From: JAFGKM01 sp964408175
Lineage (GTDB): Bacteria; Ratteibacteria; UBA8468; B48-G9; JAFGKM01
Length of the DNA: 23,002 nucleotides
Direction of reading: 5' to 3'
Assembly (NCBI GenBank): GCA_964408175.1
Contig: CAYOYL010000122.1
Coordinates: 1 to 23,002 of the forward strand
Part shown: positions 9,294-18,247 of the stretch, in pieces
How positions within the stretch are numbered: the stretch's first letter is position 1
Layout: each line of letters starts with the position of its first letter
Position numbers and translations under genes: made by a program
The notes under the pieces: model-generated
Told to the model about the DNA's origin: nothing
Seen by the model: only the letters and a program-made list of their open reading frames with translations
Databases searched by the model: none

Positions 9294-11729
9294 ATGAGAT
9301 ATTCAGGTATCCTGACAGTTTTGTTCTTTTTTCTTGCGGCAGTCCTCTCAGGTGGTGCTGAAAAGGGTTCCGGGGCCGCGTTAAGGATAGTATCTGGCGG
9401 AAGACCGAAAGCAACAATAGTTCTTTCAAAGACTCCGACAAGAGCTGCTCAACTGGGAGCGTATGAACTGCAGTGGCATATAAAACAGATAACAGGTGTG
9501 GAAATACCCATTGGTAATACCCCTGAGGAAGGGATGGTGGCAATATATATCGGGGATGCCACGGCTGCTGAGTCTGCGGGTTTGACCGATTGGAAAGAGC
9601 AGGAGTATGCCCTGAGGTTTACTGATAACTCTATAATACTGGCAGGTCAGGATAAGGATGACCGTGGAAAGGTAACGTATGACCTTAACGACCCGTTTGC
9701 ATTTAACACATGGCCTGGACTCTTTGATGCTCAGGGGACACTGCATGCCGTCTACCATTTCCTACAGAAGTATTGTAATGTGCGGTGGTACAGCCCTGTT
9801 GAGGCAGGGACGGTTTTACCAAAACAGGATACCCTGACAGTACAAGGACATAATGTAAAACGTAGGCCTGCCTTCCTTTATCGGGACATCGGACACATTG
9901 GCAATATGGCAGAGGGTTATGATGCCGGTACCCAGTTGTGGCCGGATGGTACCCCTGAGTTCAAATCTTACATAGAGGCAGCCTATCCAGATATGTATGC
10001 CCGGTGGGGCACCAACCGCTGGAAGTGGATACACGGTAAGCGCGGATGGACGCGTCTCTGGCTGATGAGAAACGGTATGGGAGGGTCAGAGAAATTTTCC
10101 GTTAACCATTCCCTGTATAACTATTATGAAAGGTTCCTGCAGAAAGACCATGCCAATTTTGAAGCCTACCGTCCAGAGTTGTTCGCTAAAGGATATGAGG
10201 GTAAACCGCCCCAGTTGTGTTACAGCAGTCCTGAGACTGTAGCACAGGTTGTAGCCGATGCAAGAGACTACTTTGACCATGGAGGTTATGCCAAACCTAT
10301 GAGTGGCATTGCCAGTAAAGGGTACCAATGGGGAGAGAATTACTTTGCGGTTGAGCCGATGGATAATGCCAGTTTCTGCAGGTGTGAGAGGTGTACCTCA
10401 CAGTATGAACCTGACAGGCCGCGGCACAGCCAGCACAGCAGGTACTGGTTTACCTTTATTAACAAGGTAGCCCGGGAACTTAAGAAGTCTCATCCTGACA
10501 AATATATAGCCACCCTTGCATATATGACCCATCTTGGTATACCCAAGGCAACAAAACTGGAGGATAACGTTGCCATCCAGTTGTGCCTTCATATTCGCAA
10601 CGTCTACAGTAAAGACCTGCAGGAAAGTGATATGGAGAGCCTTTACGCATGGACGCAGAGGGAGAAGGGACACCGCATTGGTTTATGGCTTTACTATACC
10701 TTTCCGCTTGAATTTGGGCACCGGGCTAAATTTCATGTCTTCCCCGGTTATTTTGCACATACCATAGGGAAACGGTTTAAAGAGTATTATAATGCAGGAG
10801 TCAGGGGTATGTATTTCTGCGGGTTTGCACAGGAGGTTGACGCATATGTGACCTTTCGTATGCTGGATGACCCGTCAGAAAGGGTTGAAGATATACTTGA
10901 CGAATTTTTCTCCCGCTATTACGGTGCATCTGCCGTACCTATGAAGAATCTGTATCTTATGGTAGAGGATATCTATTGTAACCCTGATAACTATAAGACC
11001 TTCGGCCACCAGAGCAAAAAGATGGCTCTTGAGTGGCTGTACAATTCTGAGCGTATGGATGCAATGCAAAGATTGATGGATGATGCTATTGCTCTTGCGA
11101 AGACTGAGGTTGAAAAGCAGCGGCTGAAACTTTTTGAACTTTCAACATGGAGTTATATGCAGGCGGCGGTACATAAAAAGACACTAATTGAACGTAAGTT
11201 GCCATGGGATAAGTATCCTGCATTTCTGCACCAGGTTGTCGGGACCCCTGTGTTAAAAGAAAACGCTCTTCGTGGCAGGGTTTTTGTCTATGATACCAAA
11301 GGGTCTCTGGCTCAGGGAGGTACCATTGGTGTCCTGACCGATGGTAAAACAGGGAATATCTTTACCTACCATAAAGGGAACGAACCCATACTGATGAGAT
11401 GTACACTGGGTCCTGTACATGAGAAGGGAAGACAACTTCGTGAGGTGCGTATCATATGGTCTATCGGTGACCCTGCACGTTCGCGTGCAGTCTTTCAGAT
11501 AGATGTCCACAAAGAAAAGGGAGACATCTGGGAGACTGTCACGCAGGAGTTTATCAGTGATGTGCGTGAAGGACTGGCAGGCAGTTATCGTGAGTTTGTC
11601 ATTCCTTTTCCACCTGGTGGAGTCACAGGGTTTGATGCAATACGCATCAGTGACCTGTCGCAGGCCAGAGGTTTTTATACACCACGGATTATTGAGATAG
11701 AAGCGGATATTGAAACAGAAAAAAGATAA
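9294..11729 (+). CDS. Secreted DUF4838 protein with alpha-glucuronidase-like N-terminal domain
   Basis: Exported 811-residue protein with a Sec signal peptide (about 1-22). Residues ~28-180 resemble the N-terminal domain of GH67 alpha-glucuronidases (AAQLGAYELQWHIKQITG, then a YIGD-type strand). Residues ~190-560 are the DUF4838 core. The core includes RPELFAKGYEG and the sequence EPMDNASFC, leading into a C-x-C-x2-C cluster (Cys362, Cys364, Cys367) that may bind metal. Residues ~645-811 look like a discoidin/F5-8C-type beta-sandwich (LTDGKTGN). AGGAG precedes the ATG. The neighbour downstream is a close paralogue, indicating tandem duplication. Members of this family occur in polysaccharide-utilisation regions of PVC-type bacteria; hydrolysis of a uronic acid-containing or other acidic glycan is inferred from the GH67-like fold only. 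Confidence 0.75.
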   Translation: MRYSGILTVLFFFLAAVLSGGAEKGSGAALRIVSGGRPKATIVLSKTPTRAAQLGAYELQWHIKQITGVEIPIGNTPEEGMVAIYIGDATAAESAGLTDWKEQEYALRFTDNSIILAGQDKDDRGKVTYDLNDPFAFNTWPGLFDAQGTLHAVYHFLQKYCNVRWYSPVEAGTVLPKQDTLTVQGHNVKRRPAFLYRDIGHIGNMAEGYDAGTQLWPDGTPEFKSYIEAAYPDMYARWGTNRWKWIHGKRGWTRLWLMRNGMGGSEKFSVNHSLYNYYERFLQKDHANFEAYRPELFAKGYEGKPPQLCYSSPETVAQVVADARDYFDHGGYAKPMSGIASKGYQWGENYFAVEPMDNASFCRCERCTSQYEPDRPRHSQHSRYWFTFINKVARELKKSHPDKYIATLAYMTHLGIPKATKLEDNVAIQLCLHIRNVYSKDLQESDMESLYAWTQREKGHRIGLWLYYTFPLEFGHRAKFHVFPGYFAHTIGKRFKEYYNAGVRGMYFCGFAQEVDAYVTFRMLDDPSERVEDILDEFFSRYYGASAVPMKNLYLMVEDIYCNPDNYKTFGHQSKKMALEWLYNSERMDAMQRLMDDAIALAKTEVEKQRLKLFELSTWSYMQAAVHKKTLIERKLPWDKYPAFLHQVVGTPVLKENALRGRVFVYDTKGSLAQGGTIGVLTDGKTGNIFTYHKGNEPILMRCTLGPVHEKGRQLREVRIIWSIGDPARSRAVFQIDVHKEKGDIWETVTQEFISDVREGLAGSYREFVIPFPPGGVTGFDAIRISDLSQARGFYTPRIIEIEADIETEKR

Positions 11730-11759
11730 AATTGACAATTTATTAAGAGAGGAGGAGAA

Positions 11760-14420
11760 ATGTCTAATTTACGGAGGATATCAGATTTTTTGAGAGGTAA
11801 AAGGGCGTTGTCTGGATGTATCGCATTTTTTGTTCTGGGGTGTTTTCTGATGGTTTTGAGTTCCTGTGCTCCGGGACCCGGACAGACCTTTACTTTAACG
11901 GAAGATGGACAGCCTGTTTCAACTATTGTTATTGCCGAGGATGCAGACAAGTCTGCGAGGTTTGCATCGCTTGAACTTCAGAGCCACATAAAGAAGATTA
12001 CAGGTGCAGAACTCCCGATTGTCAAAGATAACGAATCAGTCAAAGGTCCGGTAATTCTCGTAGGAGAGAGTTTTTTCACCCGTGAGGTAGGTTTGCGGAA
12101 TAGTGATTTCAAAAGTCAGGAGTATCTCATAAGGTTTGTCTCCCCTGATGTTCTTATTTTAATGGGGAAGGATGAAAATGACAAGGGAGAGATTATCTAT
12201 GACTATATCTCAGACCTATCTGGGGCACTACGAACCTGGCCCCTCTCTTACGACTATGAAACAGGCACCATGTATGCTGTGTACGATTTCCTCAGGGACT
12301 ACTGTGGTGTGATGTGGCTGAACCCGACTGATTACGGTACAGTATTACCTGAAGAAAAGACCCTGCGTGTAACCGGCGGTGAGGTCCGGCGGGAACCATT
12401 TATGGACTACCGTGGAGCTGCGGCTGACCACAGGGCTGAATCATATAACCATGCTGGAGGCCACTGGAGGGCAGGAAGCAAAGGGGCAAATGATTTCAAT
12501 GCACTTGCCTATGGTAAAAATAGTGGGGTGTTTAAAAATGAACATCAGAACAGTCTGGCTCGTCGTGCACAGAACAGACTTTTTCTGCTACGGATGAAAA
12601 ACGGTGGTGAAAATTCCCACTGCAACCACTCTTTATACAACTATTATGACAGGTTCCTTGAGGTAACGTGGACGGAGGCTTTAAAAAAGGTGGATACCCC
12701 CGAAGAAAAAGAAAAAATAATGGAGAGGAAAAAGAATCTTTTTGAGGGTGACAGACCTGAGTTGTTTGCAAAGGGATACGAAGGGCAACCCCCACAGCTT
12801 TGCTACAGCAGTCAGGCAACAGTAGAACAGGTGATTAAAGATGCAAGGAATTATTTTGACCAGGGAGGTTATACCAAGACTATGAGGGGCGTCGGTTCTC
12901 CAGGATTTCAGTGGGGGAAAAGATTTTTCGCAATTGAGCCTATGGACAATGCTTCCTTCTGCAAGTGTGAAAAATGCAGTGTTCAGTATGAACCGGAACG
13001 GAAAGATGAAAGGTCCCAGCACAGCACCTACTGGTTCCGTTTTATCAATAAGGTTGCCAGAGAATTGAAGAAGAGTCATCCGGACAAGAAGATATCTACG
13101 CTGGCGTATGGCAGCCGTGAGGGTCTGCCGACAGGCATAAAACTTGAGGACAATGTTGTGGTTCATTTCTGTCTCAGCGGGAACCGTATGCCGTACAGTC
13201 CGGCTTTGAATTTACAGATAGAACGTCTGCGGGAATGGGAAAGGAAAGAGGATGTTCCAATGTATCTCTGGTTGTACAATACCTTCCCCGTTGAGATTGC
13301 CAACAATGGAAAGTTTTACTGCTTCCCGGGTTTTTTTGCGCATGAGGTGAAGAAACAGTTTGACCTATTCAAAGAACTTAATATACGCGGCATTTTCCAC
13401 TGCGGATTCAATGGTGAAGTTGAAAACTACATCAACTTTCGGCTGATGGATAATCCTGACATTGATATAGAGTCTTTACTTGAGGAATATTTTTCTCAGT
13501 ACGGTGAGGCCGGCAAGCCTCTGCGCGAGATGTATGAACTGATTGAAAAGCGTTACTGCAACCATGCTAATTATCCGAAGGGACCGAACGGCGAGCCATT
13601 CAATGGTCATCAGAACGTGAAAGTTGCATGGGAATATCTTGGGGATGAAGAGACAATGGGCCTGCTTCAGAAGTATATGGATGAGGCTGAAAGGGCAGCG
13701 GTAACAGAAAGTGAAAAAGTACGCGTCAAACTCTGGGAGTATGCTGTCTGGTCATATATGAAAACAGGCCGTGAAAAATACGTTGAGCGTACGACTGCAC
13801 CCCTGCCGGATATCAGTGTACCGAAGGTGGCGGAATCCGGTGGAGATACGGATAAGGTTAACTGGAATAATGCTGCATCTCTCGGCGAAAAATGGTTTAA
13901 GCGCGGCGGTAATGAACCATCGTCTTTAAAACTCGGAGGCCGCATCTGTCATGACGGTAATTATTTATACATGGAACTGGTTGACTATTCCAACCCGAAA
14001 AAACTTGTTGTTTCTCCGCAGATAGCCTGCTACGATGACTGGGAGGTATTTATCGCTCTTCAGACAGGGCAGCCATTCCGCCAGTATCTCATAGGACCCA
14101 CTGCAATGGCAGCAGCGCTCTCATACGGCGAGATAAACTGGCGGCAGGGGGTTAATTCGGCTGAGTATGGAGGGGAAGAGAACTTTGGTTTGAAGGTCAC
14201 CTCTGATACCTCCGGGGATAAGTGGGTGACCCGTCTATCTTTTCCACTGGATACCATGTCAGACCGTCCGGTTAAACCTGGTACGACCATATATTTGAAT
14301 ATTATACGTGTAATCAACCCAGCACTTGCTGGTATACCAAGATACGGGCTTGATACGTGGATTTCTTATACGACCGTTAAGGACCCAGACCGTATGGGGA
14401 AGATTACACTGTTGCCGTAA
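11760..14420 (+). CDS. DUF4838 lipoprotein with alpha-glucuronidase-like N-terminal and CBM9-like C-terminal domains
   Basis: Predicted lipoprotein of 886 residues. A basic N-region (about 1-16) and hydrophobic stretch (17-32) end in the lipobox LSSC, with lipidation expected at Cys36. Residues ~38-200 form the GH67-N-like domain and ~205-640 the DUF4838 core, with the C-x-C-x2-C cluster at Cys401, Cys403 and Cys406. Residues ~695-886 form a CBM9/DOMON-like carbohydrate-binding sandwich. The core is strikingly similar to that of the upstream gene: both have HSLYNYYDRF/ERF, FAKGYEG, EPMDNASFC and NKVARELKKSHPDK. The C-terminal module differs. A strong GGAGGAG lies just before ATG 11760. It is probably anchored to the outer membrane and may hold the substrate at the surface while the soluble paralogue diffuses. 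Confidence 0.77.
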   Translation: MSNLRRISDFLRGKRALSGCIAFFVLGCFLMVLSSCAPGPGQTFTLTEDGQPVSTIVIAEDADKSARFASLELQSHIKKITGAELPIVKDNESVKGPVILVGESFFTREVGLRNSDFKSQEYLIRFVSPDVLILMGKDENDKGEIIYDYISDLSGALRTWPLSYDYETGTMYAVYDFLRDYCGVMWLNPTDYGTVLPEEKTLRVTGGEVRREPFMDYRGAAADHRAESYNHAGGHWRAGSKGANDFNALAYGKNSGVFKNEHQNSLARRAQNRLFLLRMKNGGENSHCNHSLYNYYDRFLEVTWTEALKKVDTPEEKEKIMERKKNLFEGDRPELFAKGYEGQPPQLCYSSQATVEQVIKDARNYFDQGGYTKTMRGVGSPGFQWGKRFFAIEPMDNASFCKCEKCSVQYEPERKDERSQHSTYWFRFINKVARELKKSHPDKKISTLAYGSREGLPTGIKLEDNVVVHFCLSGNRMPYSPALNLQIERLREWERKEDVPMYLWLYNTFPVEIANNGKFYCFPGFFAHEVKKQFDLFKELNIRGIFHCGFNGEVENYINFRLMDNPDIDIESLLEEYFSQYGEAGKPLREMYELIEKRYCNHANYPKGPNGEPFNGHQNVKVAWEYLGDEETMGLLQKYMDEAERAAVTESEKVRVKLWEYAVWSYMKTGREKYVERTTAPLPDISVPKVAESGGDTDKVNWNNAASLGEKWFKRGGNEPSSLKLGGRICHDGNYLYMELVDYSNPKKLVVSPQIACYDDWEVFIALQTGQPFRQYLIGPTAMAAALSYGEINWRQGVNSAEYGGEENFGLKVTSDTSGDKWVTRLSFPLDTMSDRPVKPGTTIYLNIIRVINPALAGIPRYGLDTWISYTTVKDPDRMGKITLLP

Positions 14421-14462
14421 CTATAAAAGTTTGTTGTGGGGACAGCAGGAGATAACTGATTG

Positions 14463-15386
14463 ATGAAAACAAAACTCTCTCGAGATGAGATACGTTATAA
14501 TCTCAGTGGTCCTGTGGCAACGATACGCACGCCTTTTATGAAAAACGGAGAGATTGACTACAATGGACTGCGCAGATATATTGATTTTATTATTGAAAGC
14601 GGCAGCAAAACCGTTATCCTGACCCACGGTGATAGTCTCTATTCTATCCTGACTTTTAAAGAGATTGCTGAGATTACCAGTGTTGTCGTTTCGCATGTCG
14701 GTAGCCGTGCTATGGTCTGCGGTGCGACAGGAATCTGGAGTACCCCGGAGACCGTAGAGTTTGCACGGTACTGTACTGACATCGGAGTGGATATATTGAT
14801 GATTCTTCCACCGGACTGGTCTATGTCTCTTACCGTAGATACAATCGTTCAGCATTATAAAGCTGCAGCGGATATCATCCCAGTTATGATGGTAACCAAC
14901 TTTTTCATACCACGGGGCGAAAAGTGGGGTCTCAAAGCTGTCTCCGCAGTGCGTGACCGTGTCCCTAACGTTGTTGCAGTAAAAGACGATTTTTGCAATG
15001 GATTCGGACGCAGACTGTCAATGATTGTCTATGACTCATGGGCAGTATTCTCTGGAGGCCAGAAGAAAAATCATCTGAATGCTTATCACTACGGCTGCGA
15101 TGGTTATCTTTCAACATTTCTTACATTCAAACCAGAGATAGCCCACCAGTACTGGGATGCAATCAAGCGAGAGGATTTCAAGGCTGCGGTGAGGGTTATT
15201 CGCAAATTTGATAACCCGTTTTTTGATTATATCCGGTCAGTAGAAGGCGGTTTTGACGCCGGTCTGCACGGGGTATATGAACTTTTTGGCATCTATAAAC
15301 GCTGGCGGCGGTTGCCGTATCATTCACTTACGGATTCTCAGATGGAAGAACTTAAGAGCACATGTCGCACGATTGGAATACTTTGA
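14463..15386 (+). CDS. Atypical DHDPS/N-acetylneuraminate lyase family protein
   Basis: Cytoplasmic (alpha/beta)8 barrel protein of 307 residues from ATG 14463. A TTG at 14460 is also possible and has better spacing from AGGAG (8 bp rather than 11). The family fold is clear, with PVATIRTPF near the N-terminus and the Schiff-base lysine at Lys174 (VVAVKDD). Two active-site signatures are altered. The GTTGE loop reads THGDS, keeping only the first Thr and the Gly and replacing Glu by Asp. The usual Y-N-x-P reads VTNFFIP, so the catalytic Tyr is absent from its expected place. It may catalyse aldol cleavage or dehydration of a different 2-keto-3-deoxy sugar acid, or may not be an aldolase. It lies 42 bp after the DUF4838 lipoprotein gene. 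Confidence 0.75.
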   Translation: MKTKLSRDEIRYNLSGPVATIRTPFMKNGEIDYNGLRRYIDFIIESGSKTVILTHGDSLYSILTFKEIAEITSVVVSHVGSRAMVCGATGIWSTPETVEFARYCTDIGVDILMILPPDWSMSLTVDTIVQHYKAAADIIPVMMVTNFFIPRGEKWGLKAVSAVRDRVPNVVAVKDDFCNGFGRRLSMIVYDSWAVFSGGQKKNHLNAYHYGCDGYLSTFLTFKPEIAHQYWDAIKREDFKAAVRVIRKFDNPFFDYIRSVEGGFDAGLHGVYELFGIYKRWRRLPYHSLTDSQMEELKSTCRTIGIL

Positions 15387-15450
15387 TTAATAATACAACA
15401 TAAAATAAGAATTTTAGGGAGGATACAGAGGAAAAGATACTGGAGGGAAA

Positions 15451-16251
15451 ATGGCTACTTCACAGGGGATACTGGAGAAGTTTTCACTTGAAGGGAAGGT
15501 TGCACTTGTTACTGGAGGAGCGGGATTGTACGGCAGATGTATTGTTGAGGGACTTGCAGAAGCAGGTGCTGTTGTATATATTGCCTCAAGAAACGTTGAA
15601 AATTGCCGGAAGGTGGCTGATGAGTTAAGAGAGAAGGGATATAAGACCTTTGGAGAGAAACTGGACCAGACTTCAACGGACAGCATTACGAGACTGAAAG
15701 AAAAGATTCTTGCAGAGCAGTCAAAGATAGATGTTCTGGTTAACAATGCAGTGTCAAGACCTATGAAGTCAGCCTATGAGCCCATAGAAGACTTTGAATT
15801 TTCAATGAAGGTTAATGCAACCGGAGTTGTTAACATCACAAGAATCTTTGCGGAAGAGATGAAAAAGAAAAGAGCAGGTACAATAATCAATATCTCTTCA
15901 ATATATGGTGTTCTGGGAACAGACATTTCTCTCTATGAGGGAACGGATATGAATGGAGGAGGTCCTGATTACTATTTTCACAAGGCAGGTATCATCAACC
16001 TGACGAGATACTATGCTGCTCTCCTGGGACCCTATAATATAAGGGTCAACTGTATATCTCCGGGCGGTCTCTTTAACGAAGAAAAACCGCAGGACTCCCG
16101 CTTCATAGAACGTTACAACAAAAAGACTTTTCTGGGCAGGATGGCAAACCGCGAGGATATAAAAGGGCTGGTTGTTTTTCTTGCTTCAGACGCAAGTCCC
16201 TACATAACAGGTGAGAACATAATGATGGATGGGGGACTCTCTGCAAAATAA
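15451..16251 (+). CDS. SDR-family NAD(P)-dependent oxidoreductase
   Basis: Classical short-chain dehydrogenase of 266 residues that interconverts an alcohol and a ketone on a soluble metabolite, probably a sugar or sugar acid. Key residues: the nucleotide-binding motif TGGAGLYG (21-28), NNA (98-100), catalytic Ser149 or Ser150 in NISS, and Y-x3-K as Tyr174 and Lys178. The C-terminal GENIMMDGG is typical of the gluconate 5-dehydrogenase/3-oxoacyl-ACP reductase-like branch. There is no signal peptide. GGAGGG lies just upstream of ATG 15451. Its position between a DHDPS-family gene and a Gfo/Idh/MocA gene fits a sugar acid catabolic pathway. The exact substrate is unknown. Confidence 0.85.
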   Translation: MATSQGILEKFSLEGKVALVTGGAGLYGRCIVEGLAEAGAVVYIASRNVENCRKVADELREKGYKTFGEKLDQTSTDSITRLKEKILAEQSKIDVLVNNAVSRPMKSAYEPIEDFEFSMKVNATGVVNITRIFAEEMKKKRAGTIINISSIYGVLGTDISLYEGTDMNGGGPDYYFHKAGIINLTRYYAALLGPYNIRVNCISPGGLFNEEKPQDSRFIERYNKKTFLGRMANREDIKGLVVFLASDASPYITGENIMMDGGLSAK

Positions 16252-16291
16252 CCCCTGATTTATTCCAACTGTCAGGTGATAAGGGGTTTTT
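16251..16291 (+). terminator. Possible weak terminator or attenuator
   Basis: Just after the SDR stop codon, ACCCCT (16251-16256) pairs with AGGGGT (16282-16287), followed by five Ts (16287-16291). The loop is 25 nt, long for a terminator, and an alternative inner pairing CCTGA/TCAGG competes with the outer stem. It could reduce transcription into the next gene rather than stop it, because the downstream genes appear to continue the same pathway. Confidence 0.35.
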
Positions 16292-16303
16292 GAAAGGGAA
16301 GAT

Positions 16304-17275
16304 ATGCCTACTTTACAAAAGATTCTTGTCGTGGGAGCAGGGGGTATAGGGCGGAAGCATATAGACGGTTTTTTAAGAACAGGCAGTTTCTCTGTGTCAA
16401 TATGCGATGTAGATTCAACAAAAACAGACAGGATAAAGAATGAATATCCTGTTGAAACAGTTTTTAGTGATTTTTACCGCATCAACCTGAGTACCTTTGA
16501 TGCAGTTCTCATAGCCACCCCTGCAAATTACCATGTCCCTATGGCTTTACGTTGTGTAGAGCAGGGCACGCCGTTTCTGATGGAAAAACCGCTTTCTGCA
16601 GATATGGATAAGGTGGATGACCTGTTAAATGCTGTTAAAAAAGGTGCTGTAAAATGTGCCGCGGGGTTTACCCGTCGCAGCATCCCCTCGCACATCAGGT
16701 TTAAGGAACTGCTGATAGAGAAGAATATCATCCCTAAGATGGCATCTGTCGTAAGCGGTGGTGACTACAGGAAGTACAGACCTGACTACAGGGATATCTA
16801 TTTTGCTAAAAAGTCTATGGGTGGCGGATGCATACTTGATTCCGTTTCCCATATGGTTGACCTTTTACAGTGGTATCTGGGAAAACCCTCAGCAGGATGT
16901 TGTCTGTATGATAATCTTGTCTTCGGGGATGTCGTAGAAACTGAAGACTGTGCTGTTATAAGTGCCAGGTTTGGGAACAGCCTAATTAGCATATCCAACA
17001 ACGTTTTCCAGAAGCCGTATACCCTCTTTATTGAGATTACTGGAGAGGAAGGCAATCTCCGATACATAATGGACAGCAGGACCAAGGCTGCAATTACATT
17101 AAGCAATGATGATACAGGGAGATGGGAGGAACTGGCGTCTTTTGAGAATGAGATACCTGACTTTTATCTTAACCAGGCAAAAAACTTTTTGAATCTGCTT
17201 CAAGGAAAAAGAAATACAATGACAACGATTGAGGAAGCAGCCGTTAACCTGAAATTCCTGTTAAAGATGAGATGA
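16304..17275 (+). CDS. Gfo/Idh/MocA-family oxidoreductase
   Basis: NAD(P)-dependent sugar oxidoreductase of 323 residues, cytoplasmic. The N-terminal Rossmann motif GAGGIG is at 11-16 and the family motif EKPLS begins at Glu94. The GGG-x3-D-x3-H motif (Asp179, His183) is in the C-terminal alpha/beta domain, where family members bind substrate. It lies between the SDR and the N-acetylneuraminate lyase-like gene, 52 bp and 36 bp away. Family members oxidise sugars, inositols and sugar acids or perform redox-neutral reactions. A link to anhydro-sialic acid oxidoreductases (YjhC/NanOx are in this family) is an inference from context only. Confidence 0.85.
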   Translation: MPTLQKILVVGAGGIGRKHIDGFLRTGSFSVSICDVDSTKTDRIKNEYPVETVFSDFYRINLSTFDAVLIATPANYHVPMALRCVEQGTPFLMEKPLSADMDKVDDLLNAVKKGAVKCAAGFTRRSIPSHIRFKELLIEKNIIPKMASVVSGGDYRKYRPDYRDIYFAKKSMGGGCILDSVSHMVDLLQWYLGKPSAGCCLYDNLVFGDVVETEDCAVISARFGNSLISISNNVFQKPYTLFIEITGEEGNLRYIMDSRTKAAITLSNDDTGRWEELASFENEIPDFYLNQAKNFLNLLQGKRNTMTTIEEAAVNLKFLLKMR

Positions 17276-17311
17276 GTCTGGCATAAGGGACAGACTGTAA
17301 AGGAGCGAGAG

Positions 17312-18208
17312 ATGAAAGAAAAATTTTATGGAGTATATGCTGCACTGCTTACCCCATTCAACGAAAAGGGGCTTGTATGTAAAAGACTTTTGAGGAAACT
17401 TGTCAGGTTTCTCATATCAAAAGAGATAGACGGACTTTATATCTGCGGGGGTACAGGAGAAGGACCGTCAATGGATGTGGATGAAAGAAAACTGGTGGTT
17501 GAAACCGTGAGGGAAGAAGCAGGAGACAGGGTGCGTCTCATAGCACACATAGGTGGGAGTTTGAACACAAAAAATGCGGTGGAACTTGCGAAACATGCTG
17601 AAAAGATGAAACTGGACGCTGTCTCTTCAATCGTTCCCATCTATTATAAGGTCAGTTTTAACGAAATCTTCAACTATTATAGGATGGTGGCAGATAGTAC
17701 ATCCCTTCCATTTCTCATTTACTACATACCGGTGACAACCGGCACAACTCTTTCAAACGAGGAGATACTTAAGTTTATCAGTATAAAGAACATTATCGGT
17801 TTGAAGTATACAAACCCGGATATGTACATTTTGCAGGATTTGCTGCTGAAGGCTGAAGGTAGATGGATTGCATTTTCAGGGCCTGACGAAATGTTCCTCC
17901 CTGCTCTGACAATGGGAGTTGTAGGTTCCATAGGCTCCACCCAGAACGTTCTTCCGGAGGTTTTCAAGGGTATCTATAGAAACTTTATCGCGGGGGATAT
18001 AAAAGAGGCGGCACAACTGCAAAAAAGAGTGACAGTTGCAGTTTCCCTGCTTAAAAAATATGGAGGAATTACCTCATGGAAGACTGCCCTCAGGTTCAGA
18101 GGTATAGACGCGGGATATGCAAGGGAACCGTTGAAAAAGGTGTTAAGCGAATCCGAAGAGAAACAATTGTACAGGGAATGGAAGCAGTACTTTCCGGATT
18201 TCCTGTAA
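17312..18208 (+). CDS. N-acetylneuraminate lyase-like DHDPS-family aldolase
   Basis: Cytoplasmic class I aldolase of 298 residues that probably cleaves a 2-keto-3-deoxy sugar acid, with N-acetylneuraminate the best guess. The active-site pattern follows E. coli NanA at the same numbering: GGTGEG at 46-51, Tyr137 in YYIP, and Schiff-base Lys165 in GLKYTNPDMY. The KYTNxDxY-type sequence after the lysine is characteristic of NAL rather than DapA. One difference is Gly47 where NanA has Ser47, which may shift specificity. AGGAG lies 6 bp upstream of ATG 17312. It is the last gene of the colinear catabolic run. KDG or related aldolase activity remains possible. Confidence 0.8.
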   Translation: MKEKFYGVYAALLTPFNEKGLVCKRLLRKLVRFLISKEIDGLYICGGTGEGPSMDVDERKLVVETVREEAGDRVRLIAHIGGSLNTKNAVELAKHAEKMKLDAVSSIVPIYYKVSFNEIFNYYRMVADSTSLPFLIYYIPVTTGTTLSNEEILKFISIKNIIGLKYTNPDMYILQDLLLKAEGRWIAFSGPDEMFLPALTMGVVGSIGSTQNVLPEVFKGIYRNFIAGDIKEAAQLQKRVTVAVSLLKKYGGITSWKTALRFRGIDAGYAREPLKKVLSESEEKQLYREWKQYFPDFL

Positions 18209-18247
18209 TGAAGAGTGGAGAATAAACGGTAAGAAAGATAAGCCTAA

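Noticed and set aside
11732..11737. TTGACA just after the first DUF4838 gene as a -35 element
   Set aside because: A -10 at the right distance would fall on the ribosome binding site of the next gene, where no TATAAT-like hexamer exists.
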